Part shown: piece by piece, positions 55,029 to 64,000 of the stretch
Layout: every line of letters begins with the position of its first letter
How positions within the stretch are numbered: the first letter of the stretch is position 1
Source: Campylobacter curvus
GTDB taxonomy: Bacteria > Campylobacterota > Campylobacteria > Campylobacterales > Campylobacteraceae
Direction of reading: 5' to 3'
NCBI RefSeq assembly: GCF_013372125.1
Contig: NZ_CP053826.1
Span: 1,426,001 to 1,490,000 of the forward strand
DNA length: 64,000 nt
The notes under the pieces: model-generated
What the model was told of the DNA's origin: nothing
Seen by the model: the letters and a program-made list of their open reading frames with translations, nothing else
Databases searched by the model: none
Program-made: the position numbers and the translations under genes

Positions 55029-56326
55029 TCGTAATCCTTTAATTCGTATTGTTTGATCTTTTCTTTCAAGCTTTTCTCGTCTAAATTCAGTATCTCGCAC
55101 GCCTCTTTGAGCTCGCCGTTCACACTTTTTAAAACATCACGGATCAGCTCTTTTTTGATCTCGTCGGTCCGCTTTGCCTTCCTGCCTTCTAAAAACAGAT
55201 CGCTTGGCAAAATTTCACCACCTTCACTCAGTATCGCAGCTCTTTGAACGACCGATATGAGCTCTCTTATATTGCCAGGAAAATCATAGCTGATAAGCTC
55301 GCTAATCGCCTCTTTTGAGAAAAATTTCGCTTCAAAGCCATATTCTTCGCAGCTTTTGGCTAAAATTTCCTCTGCTATCGGCACGATCTCGTCCTTGCGT
55401 TCACGAAGTGGTGGGATCAGCACAGGGATCGTGTTTAAGCGGTAAAACAGATCCTCTCTAAATTTACCCTCTTTTATCAGGACTGCTAAATTTGCATTTG
55501 TTGCGCAGATTATGCGAACGTCTATTTTTGTGCTTTTGGTTGCCCCTAGCCGTGTGATCTCGCGCTCTTGTAGGGCTCGCAGCAGCTTTGGCTGTAAATT
55601 TAGCGGCATCTCACCGATCTCGTCTAAAAATAGCGTCCCGCCGTCTGCTAGCTCAAACTGCCCCTTCTTGGCTGCTTGCGCGTCTGTAAAAGCTCCTTTT
55701 TCAAAGCCAAAGAGCTCGCTTTCGATGAGATTTTCAGGTATCGCAGCCATATTTAGCGCGACAAAAGGCATATTTGCGCGTTTTGAGTTTTTGTGTATGA
55801 AATTTGCAAACAGCTCCTTGCCCACGCCGCTTTCTCCCATCAACATCACACTAGCATCGGTCTTTGCAGCCTTACTGGCTATATCAAGCGCTCTTTGTAG
55901 AGCCGCAGACGTCGCTATGAAATCACCGCTTTCACACTGCTTTTTGGCCGGCTTGGCTAAATTTACAGCTGTTTTTTTCTTTAAAATTTCAACTCTTTTT
56001 ATCGCCTCGTAAAGAGTTTCGTTGTCAAAAGGCTTTGTCAGGAAGTCCTTCACGCCAAGGCGCACGCTCTCGATAGCTTTGTTTAGCGTGGCGTTGCCGG
56101 TCATTATGATGACGTCGAATTTCCCATCAAGTCGCTTGATGAACTCTAGTCCGTCCATTTGAGGCATATTTATATCGGTGATTATGACGTCGGTATCCTC
56201 GCTCATTTTTTTTAGAGCCTCTACCGCGCTCTTATAGCTTTTGATTTTTAGCTCGTCATACTCTCCAAGCGCGATCTCAAGGGACTTTCGCATATTTATA
56301 TCGTCTTCGACGATAACTACGTTCAT
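55025..56326 (-). CDS. flgR: FlgR-like sigma-54 response regulator of flagellar genes
   Basis: FlgR with kinase FlgS activates sigma-54-dependent flagellar rod and hook genes. The 433-residue protein has a receiver with D51 (IITDINMPQMDG), a sigma-54 AAA+ domain with Walker A GESGVGKE, the sigma-54 contact loop ELFGFEKGAFTDAQ, and Walker B GGTLFLDEIGE. A short C-terminal domain follows. Length and neighbours (asd downstream, flgQ and flgP upstream) match the C. jejuni Cj1023c-Cj1027c order as I recall. Confidence 0.92.
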   Translation of the reverse strand: MNVVIVEDDINMRKSLEIALGEYDELKIKSYKSAVEALKKMSEDTDVIITDINMPQMDGLEFIKRLDGKFDVIIMTGNATLNKAIESVRLGVKDFLTKPFDNETLYEAIKRVEILKKKTAVNLAKPAKKQCESGDFIATSAALQRALDIASKAAKTDASVMLMGESGVGKELFANFIHKNSKRANMPFVALNMAAIPENLIESELFGFEKGAFTDAQAAKKGQFELADGGTLFLDEIGEMPLNLQPKLLRALQEREITRLGATKSTKIDVRIICATNANLAVLIKEGKFREDLFYRLNTIPVLIPPLRERKDEIVPIAEEILAKSCEEYGFEAKFFSKEAISELISYDFPGNIRELISVVQRAAILSEGGEILPSDLFLEGRKAKRTDEIKKELIRDVLKSVNGELKEACEILNLDEKSLKEKIKQYELKDYE

Positions 56327-56730
56327 CTGCCATCCTCGCTCTTAAATACGCCAATAATAGCCGATTTTGGCTTAAATTTTATTGTAAAACGTATCGGGAA
56401 AATTTTAAAATTTGAGGTTTGTGTAATATGATCGTTACGCCTTTTAAATTCGCCTTTTGCGCTTACTTTTTGCAGCGCGAAGCAGTCGAAAATTTTATCT
56501 TTGTTGAGGTTTAAAAAGGCTATCTCGCTCGTGTTTTCGTCCTTGATCGCGTCTATCTCGCACAAGAAATTTACCTTTGGGCTTTTAGTGATGACCATCG
56601 CCTTTGAAAATGCGATCTGCTCGGAGGAAATGATATTGTTTTTTGTATTGACATCGGCCCAAAATATAAATTCCTGCGAGCCAAATGCCAAATTTATAAA
56701 AATCGTTAGTATGAAAAGACTTCGCGCCAC
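56323..56730 (-). CDS. flgQ: FlgQ-like motility protein
   Basis: A 135-residue protein with a short signal peptide (MARSLFILTIFINLAFG). FlgQ is required with FlgP for motility in C. jejuni and helps stabilise the outer-membrane-associated disk system of the flagellar motor. Identity here rests mainly on position between flgP and flgR. It contains DENTS, matching the D/E-x-N-x-S/T sequon, and two cysteines (FLCEID and IFDCFAL). It overlaps flgP by 25 bases and flgR by 4. Confidence 0.75.
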   Translation of the reverse strand: MARSLFILTIFINLAFGSQEFIFWADVNTKNNIISSEQIAFSKAMVITKSPKVNFLCEIDAIKDENTSEIAFLNLNKDKIFDCFALQKVSAKGEFKRRNDHITQTSNFKIFPIRFTIKFKPKSAIIGVFKSEDGR

Positions 56731-57206
56731 TTTTCTTGGTCGATCCTAAGCTCCATATTGACTCTGTAAAGCCCGTCTTTAAAGCTCTCGCTCACGATAG
56801 TCGCATTTTTGACGAGCCCTTGCACTTTAGATGTGATGGACGAGTCGTTTAGCATCGCGTCGCGTACGGTGTCCTCGGCGTTGATCTTGACGCCATAAAG
56901 CTTGCCGGCAAGCTGCGAATACGCATCAGCCATCGCCGCGCGCTTGGCTAGAGTGACTGACTGCGCGTAAGAGACCGAATTCATCGGCGCTATACCCTCG
57001 CCAACAGCTCTAAACGTAGTCTCTTCGGGTGCGCTGTTATATATCATCTTTTCTTTTTTCATGACCTCTCTAAGGTCGTCTTTGTCGACCTTTTGTATGA
57101 CTACATCGCGGTTGGCAGTAGTGGTCGCGTCACCCATAAAGCCATTCCACGAGCATCCGCTAAAAGCGCCTAACAAAATACTGACAAGTAAAATTTTAAC
57201 TCTCAT
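56706..57206 (-). CDS. flgP: FlgP, flagellar basal-disk lipoprotein
   Basis: FlgP builds the large basal disk under the outer membrane of the Campylobacter motor. The 166-residue product has a lipoprotein signal with lipobox FSGC (C18). The mature part contains the LPP20-like core AVGEGIAPMNSVSYAQSVTLAKRAAM, MADAYSQLAGKLYGVKI and a closing strand YRVNMELRIDQEKW. It is 38 bases downstream of gyrA. The Lgt enzyme that would lipidate it is also in this window. Confidence 0.88.
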   Translation of the reverse strand: MRVKILLVSILLGAFSGCSWNGFMGDATTTANRDVVIQKVDKDDLREVMKKEKMIYNSAPEETTFRAVGEGIAPMNSVSYAQSVTLAKRAAMADAYSQLAGKLYGVKINAEDTVRDAMLNDSSITSKVQGLVKNATIVSESFKDGLYRVNMELRIDQEKWREVFSY

Positions 57207-57244
57207 GATCCAACCTTTAAATTTAGAAAATTTTAAAGCAAAAT

Positions 57245-59866
57245 TTATTCCAAAAGCCCGTTATCTTCGCTCTCTTCTACCTCGTCCCCATCGTTTTCAG
57301 CCTTAGGACATCTTGCGATACTCACGACATCGTCGCCGTCTACATTTACGACGATGACGCCGCTAGTGTTGCGTCCGGCCTTACGGATACTTTGCATATC
57401 CACGCGTATCATCTTGCCGCTTGAAGTCAGAGCCATCAGATCCATCTCGTCATCGACCATGACGACACCGATGAGCTCTCCCGTGCGGGTAGTTAGCTTC
57501 ATGCAGATGACACCCTTGCCGCCGCGATTTGTGAGGCGATACTCTTCAGCCGTCGTTCGCTTGCCGATACCTTTTTGAGAGATACTCAAAATTTCTTGAG
57601 TGTTACTCTCGATGACAGCGGCTCCCACGACCTCATCGCCTTTTTCTTTAAATTTGATACCTGTCACGCCGCGAGCCGTGCGTCCCATTTGGCGGACTTT
57701 ACTGAGCTTGAATTTAAGACACATCCCCTTTTTAGTGACGATAAAGAGCATCTTCTCGTCCGTATCATCAATGCTATCGATATTTTCATCGCTTTGCTCG
57801 TCTATCTCGCTCTCGATGGTCTCGATCTCGTTGATCTCCGTCTCCACGCCAAGCTCGTCTATTAAATTTTCAGGCTGGACACCCTCATCGCCGTGTTCTA
57901 CTATGAGAGCGGTAACCAGCTCGTCGTTTTCATCCAGGCTGATAGCGCGCACGCCGATCGAGCGGATATTTTTGAATTCGCTTAGATTCGTTCGTTTTAC
58001 GATGCCGTTTTTGGTGAAAAATGCCAGCGATTTGTTCTGCGCAAAATCAGTCGTCGGGATGATCGCCTTTATCTTCTCCTCAGGCTGCAGCTGGACTAAA
58101 TTTACCACCGCTTTGCCCTTTGCCGTGCGGCTGCCTTCCGGGATCTTATAGACTTTGAGCCAGTATAGCTGTCCGCGGTCGGTCACGAACATCAGCGTAT
58201 CGTGCGTATTTGACGTGAAAAAGCTCTCGATAAAATCATCATCGTATGTCGTCACAGCGACCTTGCCCTTACCGCCGCGCTTTTGCTTTTCGTATTGTTT
58301 GCTAGGCACGCGTTTGATGTAGCCGCGGTGCGTGATCGTAACGACCATGTTTTCGTTTGGTATCAGATCTTCGATGTCGATATCATCGTAGTCATCGATG
58401 ATCTCAGTAAGACGCGGCACTTTAAATTTGCTCTTTATCTCGAGCAGTTCATCTTTTATTAGATTTTCAAGTAGTGTTTCGCTCTTTAAAATTTCATCAA
58501 GCCTTGAAATTTCAGCCAAGAGCTCTTTTAGCTCGTTGTCAAGTTTCTCGCGCTCAAGCCCCGTCAGCTTGCTTAGTCTCATATCCAAAATAGCGTTTGA
58601 CTGTAGCTCGGAAAGCCCGAATTTCTCCATCAATCCATCACGAGCGCTAGGCGTATCGGCACTTTTTCTAATAAGCTCGATGACCTCGTCGATGTTGTCG
58701 AGCGCGATCTTTAGACCTTCCAAGATATGCGCCCTGGCACGCGCCTTTTCAAGGTCAAATATCGTTTTTCTGATGATGACGGTTTTTCTGTGATTTAAAA
58801 ATAGCTTAAGCAGCTCGATGAGAGTGAAAATTTTAGGCTCTTTATTGTCGATAGCCAGCATTATGACGCCAAATGTGCTCTCCATCGTCGTTGATTTAAA
58901 GAGATTATTCAACACGATATCGCTCATCGCGTCGCGTTTTAGCTCGATGACTACGCGGATACCCTCACGATCCGACTCGTCGCGTACTTCACTGATGCCC
59001 TCGATCTGTTTTTCTTTTACGAGCTCGGCGATCTGCTCTATGAGGCGGGCTTTGTTCGTCTGATACGGTAGCTCGTCGATCACGATTATGTCTTTGTTCG
59101 GCTTTTTTTCTATGTGAGTTTTGGCTCGTACCTTGACGCGACCGCGACCGGTGCGGTAGGCCTCGATGATGCCCTTTTTGCCAAAGATGATGCCGCCGGT
59201 CGGAAAGTCAGGCCCTTTTATATACTGCATGATCTCTTCTAAGCTGGCGTTTTTGTTATCAAGAAGCAATAAAAGCCCGTCTATCAGCTCGTCCAGGCTA
59301 TGAGGCGGGACGTTTGTCGCCATACCCACAGCGATACCGCTAGAGCCGTTTAAGAGCAAATTTGGCACACGGCTTGGCAAGACGTCTGGCTCAAGCGTGC
59401 TGTCATCGTAGTTTGGCACAAAATCTACCGTGTCTTTATCGATATCTCTTAAAAGCTCCTCGGCAAGTATCGTCATCCTAGCCTCTGTATAACGCATCGC
59501 CGCAGCACTGTCACCGTCGATCGAGCCGAAGTTTCCTTGACCGTCTACCGTCGGATAACGCATGGAAAAGCTTTGCGCCATACGCACAAGAGCGTCATAG
59601 ACTGCCGTATCGCCGTGCGGGTGATACTTACCGATGACATCACCTACGATACGAGCGGACTTTTTATAAGGACTGCGTGAACCCACGCCGAGATCGTTCA
59701 TCGCGTATAAAATTCGCCTATGGACTGGCTTTAAGCCATCTCTGGCATCCGGCAACGCACGTCCGATTATGACGCTCATCGAGTAGTCAAGATAGCTGCT
59801 TTTTATCGAGTCCTCGATATCCACGACCTTGATATCTTGATTTAAATTTAAAATATTCTCTTCCAT
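57245..59866 (-). CDS. gyrA: DNA gyrase subunit A
   Basis: GyrA cuts and rejoins DNA during negative supercoiling. The 873-residue protein has the active tyrosine Y126 ([11 protein letters not shown]) and the quinolone-resistance region [14 protein letters not shown]87 and D91 (T86 and D90 in C. jejuni numbering) are both wild type, so no common fluoroquinolone mutation is seen. The C-terminal pinwheel includes the GyrA box QKRGGKG. An acidic tail ([12 protein letters not shown]) ends the protein. Confidence 0.97.
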   Translation of the reverse strand: MEENILNLNQDIKVVDIEDSIKSSYLDYSMSVIIGRALPDARDGLKPVHRRILYAMNDLGVGSRSPYKKSARIVGDVIGKYHPHGDTAVYDALVRMAQSFSMRYPTVDGQGNFGSIDGDSAAAMRYTEARMTILAEELLRDIDKDTVDFVPNYDDSTLEPDVLPSRVPNLLLNGSSGIAVGMATNVPPHSLDELIDGLLLLLDNKNASLEEIMQYIKGPDFPTGGIIFGKKGIIEAYRTGRGRVKVRAKTHIEKKPNKDIIVIDELPYQTNKARLIEQIAELVKEKQIEGISEVRDESDREGIRVVIELKRDAMSDIVLNNLFKSTTMESTFGVIMLAIDNKEPKIFTLIELLKLFLNHRKTVIIRKTIFDLEKARARAHILEGLKIALDNIDEVIELIRKSADTPSARDGLMEKFGLSELQSNAILDMRLSKLTGLEREKLDNELKELLAEISRLDEILKSETLLENLIKDELLEIKSKFKVPRLTEIIDDYDDIDIEDLIPNENMVVTITHRGYIKRVPSKQYEKQKRGGKGKVAVTTYDDDFIESFFTSNTHDTLMFVTDRGQLYWLKVYKIPEGSRTAKGKAVVNLVQLQPEEKIKAIIPTTDFAQNKSLAFFTKNGIVKRTNLSEFKNIRSIGVRAISLDENDELVTALIVEHGDEGVQPENLIDELGVETEINEIETIESEIDEQSDENIDSIDDTDEKMLFIVTKKGMCLKFKLSKVRQMGRTARGVTGIKFKEKGDEVVGAAVIESNTQEILSISQKGIGKRTTAEEYRLTNRGGKGVICMKLTTRTGELIGVVMVDDEMDLMALTSSGKMIRVDMQSIRKAGRNTSGVIVVNVDGDDVVSIARCPKAENDGDEVEESEDNGLLE

Positions 59867-59931
59867 TTGTATCCTTAAAAATAACTAAAGGCGATTTTAG
59901 CCAAAATTTGATAAAAACTTGCTAAATGGCT

Positions 59932-60501
59932 TTAATATCTGGCATCCGCCAAAACTATCGCGCAAAGCACATCTATACCTGAATTTTCCAGCGTGGCTTT
60001 GGCTTCAAGTATCGTCGTGCCCGTAGTTACGATATCATCGACCAAAATAACGGGAAATTTAGGACGCTTTAAAATTTTAAAATCCCTAGGATGACTTTGA
60101 CGAAATTTCAGATCTTTTCCGCTGTAACTGACGTTTGAGCCAGCTTGCAAGGCTCGGTATATCGGGCGTAGAGTTTTGCTCTTTGCCGCACGTGCCAAGA
60201 TCGCGGTGTGAGAGTAGCCATGTGTTATCTTATCGTCGATAGGCACGATGTTTATAGGCGAGTCAAATTTAAAATTTCGGCTAAATTTAGCAATGCTGAA
60301 ATTCGCGAGGTTTTTATAGACGAAAAGCCCGTGCATTTGATGCTTGGAGTGGATCAAATTTTTGATCTCCGAGTAGTCATAGAAGCTGTAAATTTTAAAC
60401 TCGCCGACCTCACGACAGCGGATAACGGGGTCGGATAAAATTTTAGAGCAAATTTTACAAAACGTAGCGATACTAAATGCGCCGCAAAATGCGCATCGCA
60501 T
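59932..60501 (-). CDS. ComF-like phosphoribosyltransferase-fold protein
   Basis: A 189-residue protein with an N-terminal zinc-ribbon (CAFCGAFSIATFCKIC) and a C-terminal phosphoribosyltransferase motif VILVDDIVTTGTTILEA, the ComF family layout. ComF proteins act in DNA uptake and natural transformation. The C. jejuni homologue beside gyrA is called CtsW, if I recall correctly. It overlaps the upstream lipoprotein gene by one base. Confidence 0.82.
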   Translation of the reverse strand: MRCAFCGAFSIATFCKICSKILSDPVIRCREVGEFKIYSFYDYSEIKNLIHSKHQMHGLFVYKNLANFSIAKFSRNFKFDSPINIVPIDDKITHGYSHTAILARAAKSKTLRPIYRALQAGSNVSYSGKDLKFRQSHPRDFKILKRPKFPVILVDDIVTTGTTILEAKATLENSGIDVLCAIVLADARY

Positions 60502-61061
60502 CAGCTGTTTATTATCGCTGCGGCCGTGCGTTTGACGGCGTCGTCTATCATGTCTTTAAGAAACGGTTTAAAGGCGCTGCCCGTGCGGATGAGCTCAAAT
60601 TTCGTTTGATTGTTTGATATGTTTTTCACGATATTTTGATCGCCCTTGGTGATCTTTAGCGTGATCTTGATGTTGCCGCGGGTGTTGTCGCTTTTGTATC
60701 CACTCATATTCGCGTCAAATTCGTTTATGAAAACTTCGACCACTAGCCCGCCCATAGAGCCGACATTTACGCCGTTTGAGACTAGTTGCGTCGTGAGCGC
60801 CTCTTTAAACCAGCCGGCAAGGTCGTTTTGTAACATGACATACTCTTTTACGCTGCCCTTGCCGTCGGTTATCGTAGCTACGGTGCTTTTATTTTTGCGG
60901 TTGTCATGAACGTTTGAGATATAGACCTCAAGGCCGTTTTTGTTTGCCCCAGCCGAAGTCGCCTTATAAGGATCCAGCGCTACCACGCTTTGAGAAGGCG
61001 CGCAGCCTACCAAGATAAATGCAAAAAGCCCAAAAATCGCTAAAAATTTTAAATTTTTCAT
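60501..61061 (-). CDS. YajG-like outer membrane lipoprotein
   Basis: A 186-residue lipoprotein with lipobox LVGC (C20). The mature part (ANKNGLEVYISNVHDNRKN ... LVVEVFINEFDANMSGY) resembles YajG-type lipoproteins, with alternating strands and helices. It carries DANMS, a D/E-x-N-x-S/T glycosylation sequon. In C. jejuni this position between the ComF-like gene and lepA is held by the lipoprotein MapA (from memory), but I cannot confirm homology. Function unknown. Confidence 0.7.
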   Translation of the reverse strand: MKNLKFLAIFGLFAFILVGCAPSQSVVALDPYKATSAGANKNGLEVYISNVHDNRKNKSTVATITDGKGSVKEYVMLQNDLAGWFKEALTTQLVSNGVNVGSMGGLVVEVFINEFDANMSGYKSDNTRGNIKITLKITKGDQNIVKNISNNQTKFELIRTGSAFKPFLKDMIDDAVKRTAAAIINS

Positions 61062-61070
61062 ATCGTTTCC

Positions 61071-61781
61071 TTATAGTTTTGAAATTTCATCGGCTATCTT
61101 TATCGCCGCTTGCTTTACCAAAAGTGCGATAAAAAAGTCAAACTGATCCGACCTGTCGGCCTCTAACTTCTCGACATGATGCCTTGTGGCGATGTTGATT
61201 TGCTTGTTGAAATTTATATTTGAGAGGCGTAGTCTGCCATTTAGTCTGCCATTTAGTGTTTCGCCGTTTTGGTTGTAGTTTCCGCGAAGATAATCAAAGC
61301 TAAAATCAAGTCTATATGTATAAGGCGAGGTTTGCGTATCTACGACGACCATGCCCCTGGAGCTGAGCTCTTTTTCCAAAAATAGATAAAGCAGCACTTC
61401 AAGGCGCGGATTTGAGCTAAATACCATCCCCGAGCCGTCCTTTTTCGTGTAATAAATCGATCTCGCGTTCTCTCTGGCATCGACTATGCGGTGTAGATAG
61501 ACCTTTTTTAGCCCGATGTTTATGTCTATCATATTTTTTTCCAAGCAGCAGTTTATAGCCACATCGCTTTTATATTTCACACCGTTTATGAAAACGCCAT
61601 CTCCCGAGCCCTCGCACGCACTGCAATCAGCCGGTACGCGCATGACCTCTTCAAAATACATCTTGCTTTGACCGTCTATATCAGCACCCGCCGCACCGCA
61701 CGAGCCGCAATACCTAGACGCGCATCCGGCAAGCATGAACGCCGCGATCAGCGCGATAAAAATAGCTTTAAAATTTAGCAT
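61071..61781 (-). CDS. Cysteine-rich lipoprotein, hypothetical
   Basis: A 236-residue lipoprotein with lipobox LAGC (C20). Just after the anchor are more cysteines: RYCGSCGAAG, ADCSACEGSG and INCCLEKN, giving eight cysteines in the N-terminal third. The C-terminal two thirds have long strands and helices (LEVLLYLFLEKELSSRGM, YTYRLDFSFDYLRGNY) and resemble outer-membrane assembly lipoproteins. The domain is not recognised. A short direct repeat (LNGRLNGRL) is visible. It overlaps the tautomerase gene by 7 bases. Confidence 0.65.
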   Translation of the reverse strand: MLNFKAIFIALIAAFMLAGCASRYCGSCGAAGADIDGQSKMYFEEVMRVPADCSACEGSGDGVFINGVKYKSDVAINCCLEKNMIDINIGLKKVYLHRIVDARENARSIYYTKKDGSGMVFSSNPRLEVLLYLFLEKELSSRGMVVVDTQTSPYTYRLDFSFDYLRGNYNQNGETLNGRLNGRLRLSNINFNKQINIATRHHVEKLEADRSDQFDFFIALLVKQAAIKIADEISKL

Positions 61782-62005
61782 TTAAGCTCCTTTTGCTCTT
61801 TGGCTAGCTTTCTCACATTTGTTATCGTCTTGCCGCCAAGCCCGTAGTTATCGGTATCTATCTCATCGATGATGACGACCGTGCTGGCCTTGTTTTTACC
61901 AAGCACATCGACAAGCAACTGCGTCACGCCATCTATCAAGCGCTCCTTTTGCTCACGCGTAGGCTCGCCGTTTTCTTTAGTGATCCTTATATTTACAAAT
62001 GGCAT
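61775..62005 (-). CDS. 4-oxalocrotonate tautomerase-like protein (DmpI type)
   Basis: A 76-residue tautomerase with the catalytic proline exposed after Met removal (MPFVNIRI), the helix REQKERLIDGVTQLLVDVLG, and the strand TVVIIDEIDTDNYGLGGKTI. Such proteins isomerise unsaturated keto acids; the natural substrate here is unknown. It is 30 bases after lepA. Confidence 0.85.
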   Translation of the reverse strand: MPFVNIRITKENGEPTREQKERLIDGVTQLLVDVLGKNKASTVVIIDEIDTDNYGLGGKTITNVRKLAKEQKELKC

Positions 62006-62035
62006 ATCCGTCCTTTAAAATTTAGCACCAAAAGC

Positions 62036-63826
<1,791 letters not shown>

Positions 63827-64000
63827 AGAGTTCCTAAGCTAAATTTAGGGCGATTTTAGCGAAAAAATCATTTAAAACAGTATAAACGCAAGCTTTTTGC
63901 TAAATCAGCCCAAAATATGGCTAAATTTAGAAGCCAATATGTTAGCGGGTGCGGGCGTCATCGCTTTATAAGGCTGGGCGGCGATTAGTGGATAAATTTA
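63827..64000. other. Right edge, no supported feature
   Basis: The last 174 bases hold the lepA leader (minus) and A/T-rich spacer. No gene, RNA or repeat is recognisable before the window ends. Confidence 0.4.

Noticed and set aside
55029-55100. Upstream extension of asd
   Set aside because: It would overlap flgR heavily, while GTG 55028 gives the normal dehydrogenase N-terminus and a good ribosome site.
57354-59063. Several plus-strand frames opposite gyrA
   Set aside because: They are antisense shadows of gyrA with Ser/Leu-rich translations and no similarity to known proteins.

Overview
The window looks like chromosomal DNA from an epsilonproteobacterium of the genus Campylobacter. The main evidence is a tmRNA whose tag reads ANNVKFAPAYAKAA, the nap order napAGHBFLD without napC, frdCAB followed by a dynamin-like GTPase pair, and the run lepA ... 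gyrA-flgP-flgQ-flgR-asd. The anaerobic respiratory genes (periplasmic nitrate reductase, polysulfide/thiosulfate reductase, fumarate reductase, aspartase/DcuA) suit a hydrogen- or formate-using species such as the oral campylobacters. I cannot fix the species from sequence alone.

Layout. 1-1942: rsmG (cut by the window edge), two small conserved proteins and a broken htpX. 2241-5339 (minus): a tandem pair of paralogous secreted proteins, then alr, an 81-residue protein and a Pgp2-like peptidoglycan carboxypeptidase as an overlapping operon. 5475-7357 (plus): PCu(A)C copper chaperone, an unknown anchored protein, Sco1/SenC and a periplasmic rhodanese. 7650: nitroreductase. 8347-14958 (minus): the nap operon. 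15298-15656: tmRNA. 15694-19729: Hpt protein, panB, ruvB, AI-2E-type membrane protein, HIT protein. 19723-26265: a sensor-only Cache-like protein facing a five-gene operon made of psrABC-type genes plus a two-component system. 26914-29813: dcuA and aspA. 30218-34761: ABC-F ATPase, DUF1287 protein, pgi, galU. 34871-39844: yigZ family, lgt, frdCAB. 40054-41433: OprD-like porin. 41645-45608: two dynamin-like GTPases. 45625-48189: small enzymes and an SbmA/BacA-like transporter. 48241-52299: tRNA-Asn and a hemE-MCP-radical SAM operon. 52417-53946: YqhA family protein and a DUF695/RraB pseudogene. 53994-63826 (minus): asd, flgR, flgQ, flgP, gyrA, a ComF-like gene, two lipoproteins, a tautomerase and lepA.

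The genes together describe a cell that reduces nitrate, sulfur compounds and fumarate, feeds fumarate from aspartate (AspA) through DcuA exchange, and maintains a helical wall (Pgp2) and a flagellum (FlgP/Q/R). The intergenic space is unusual. At least five gaps carry members of a dispersed, non-coding, MITE-like repeat family with ends related to TTGGCTCTGTT. Two genes are broken, and all three nonsense codons involved are TAG. I found no CRISPR array, no intact insertion sequence and no long homopolymer contingency tract. No clearly new defence or metabolic system is visible. The best candidates for something undescribed are the repeat family, the psr-linked two-component system, and several small conserved proteins embedded in known operons.
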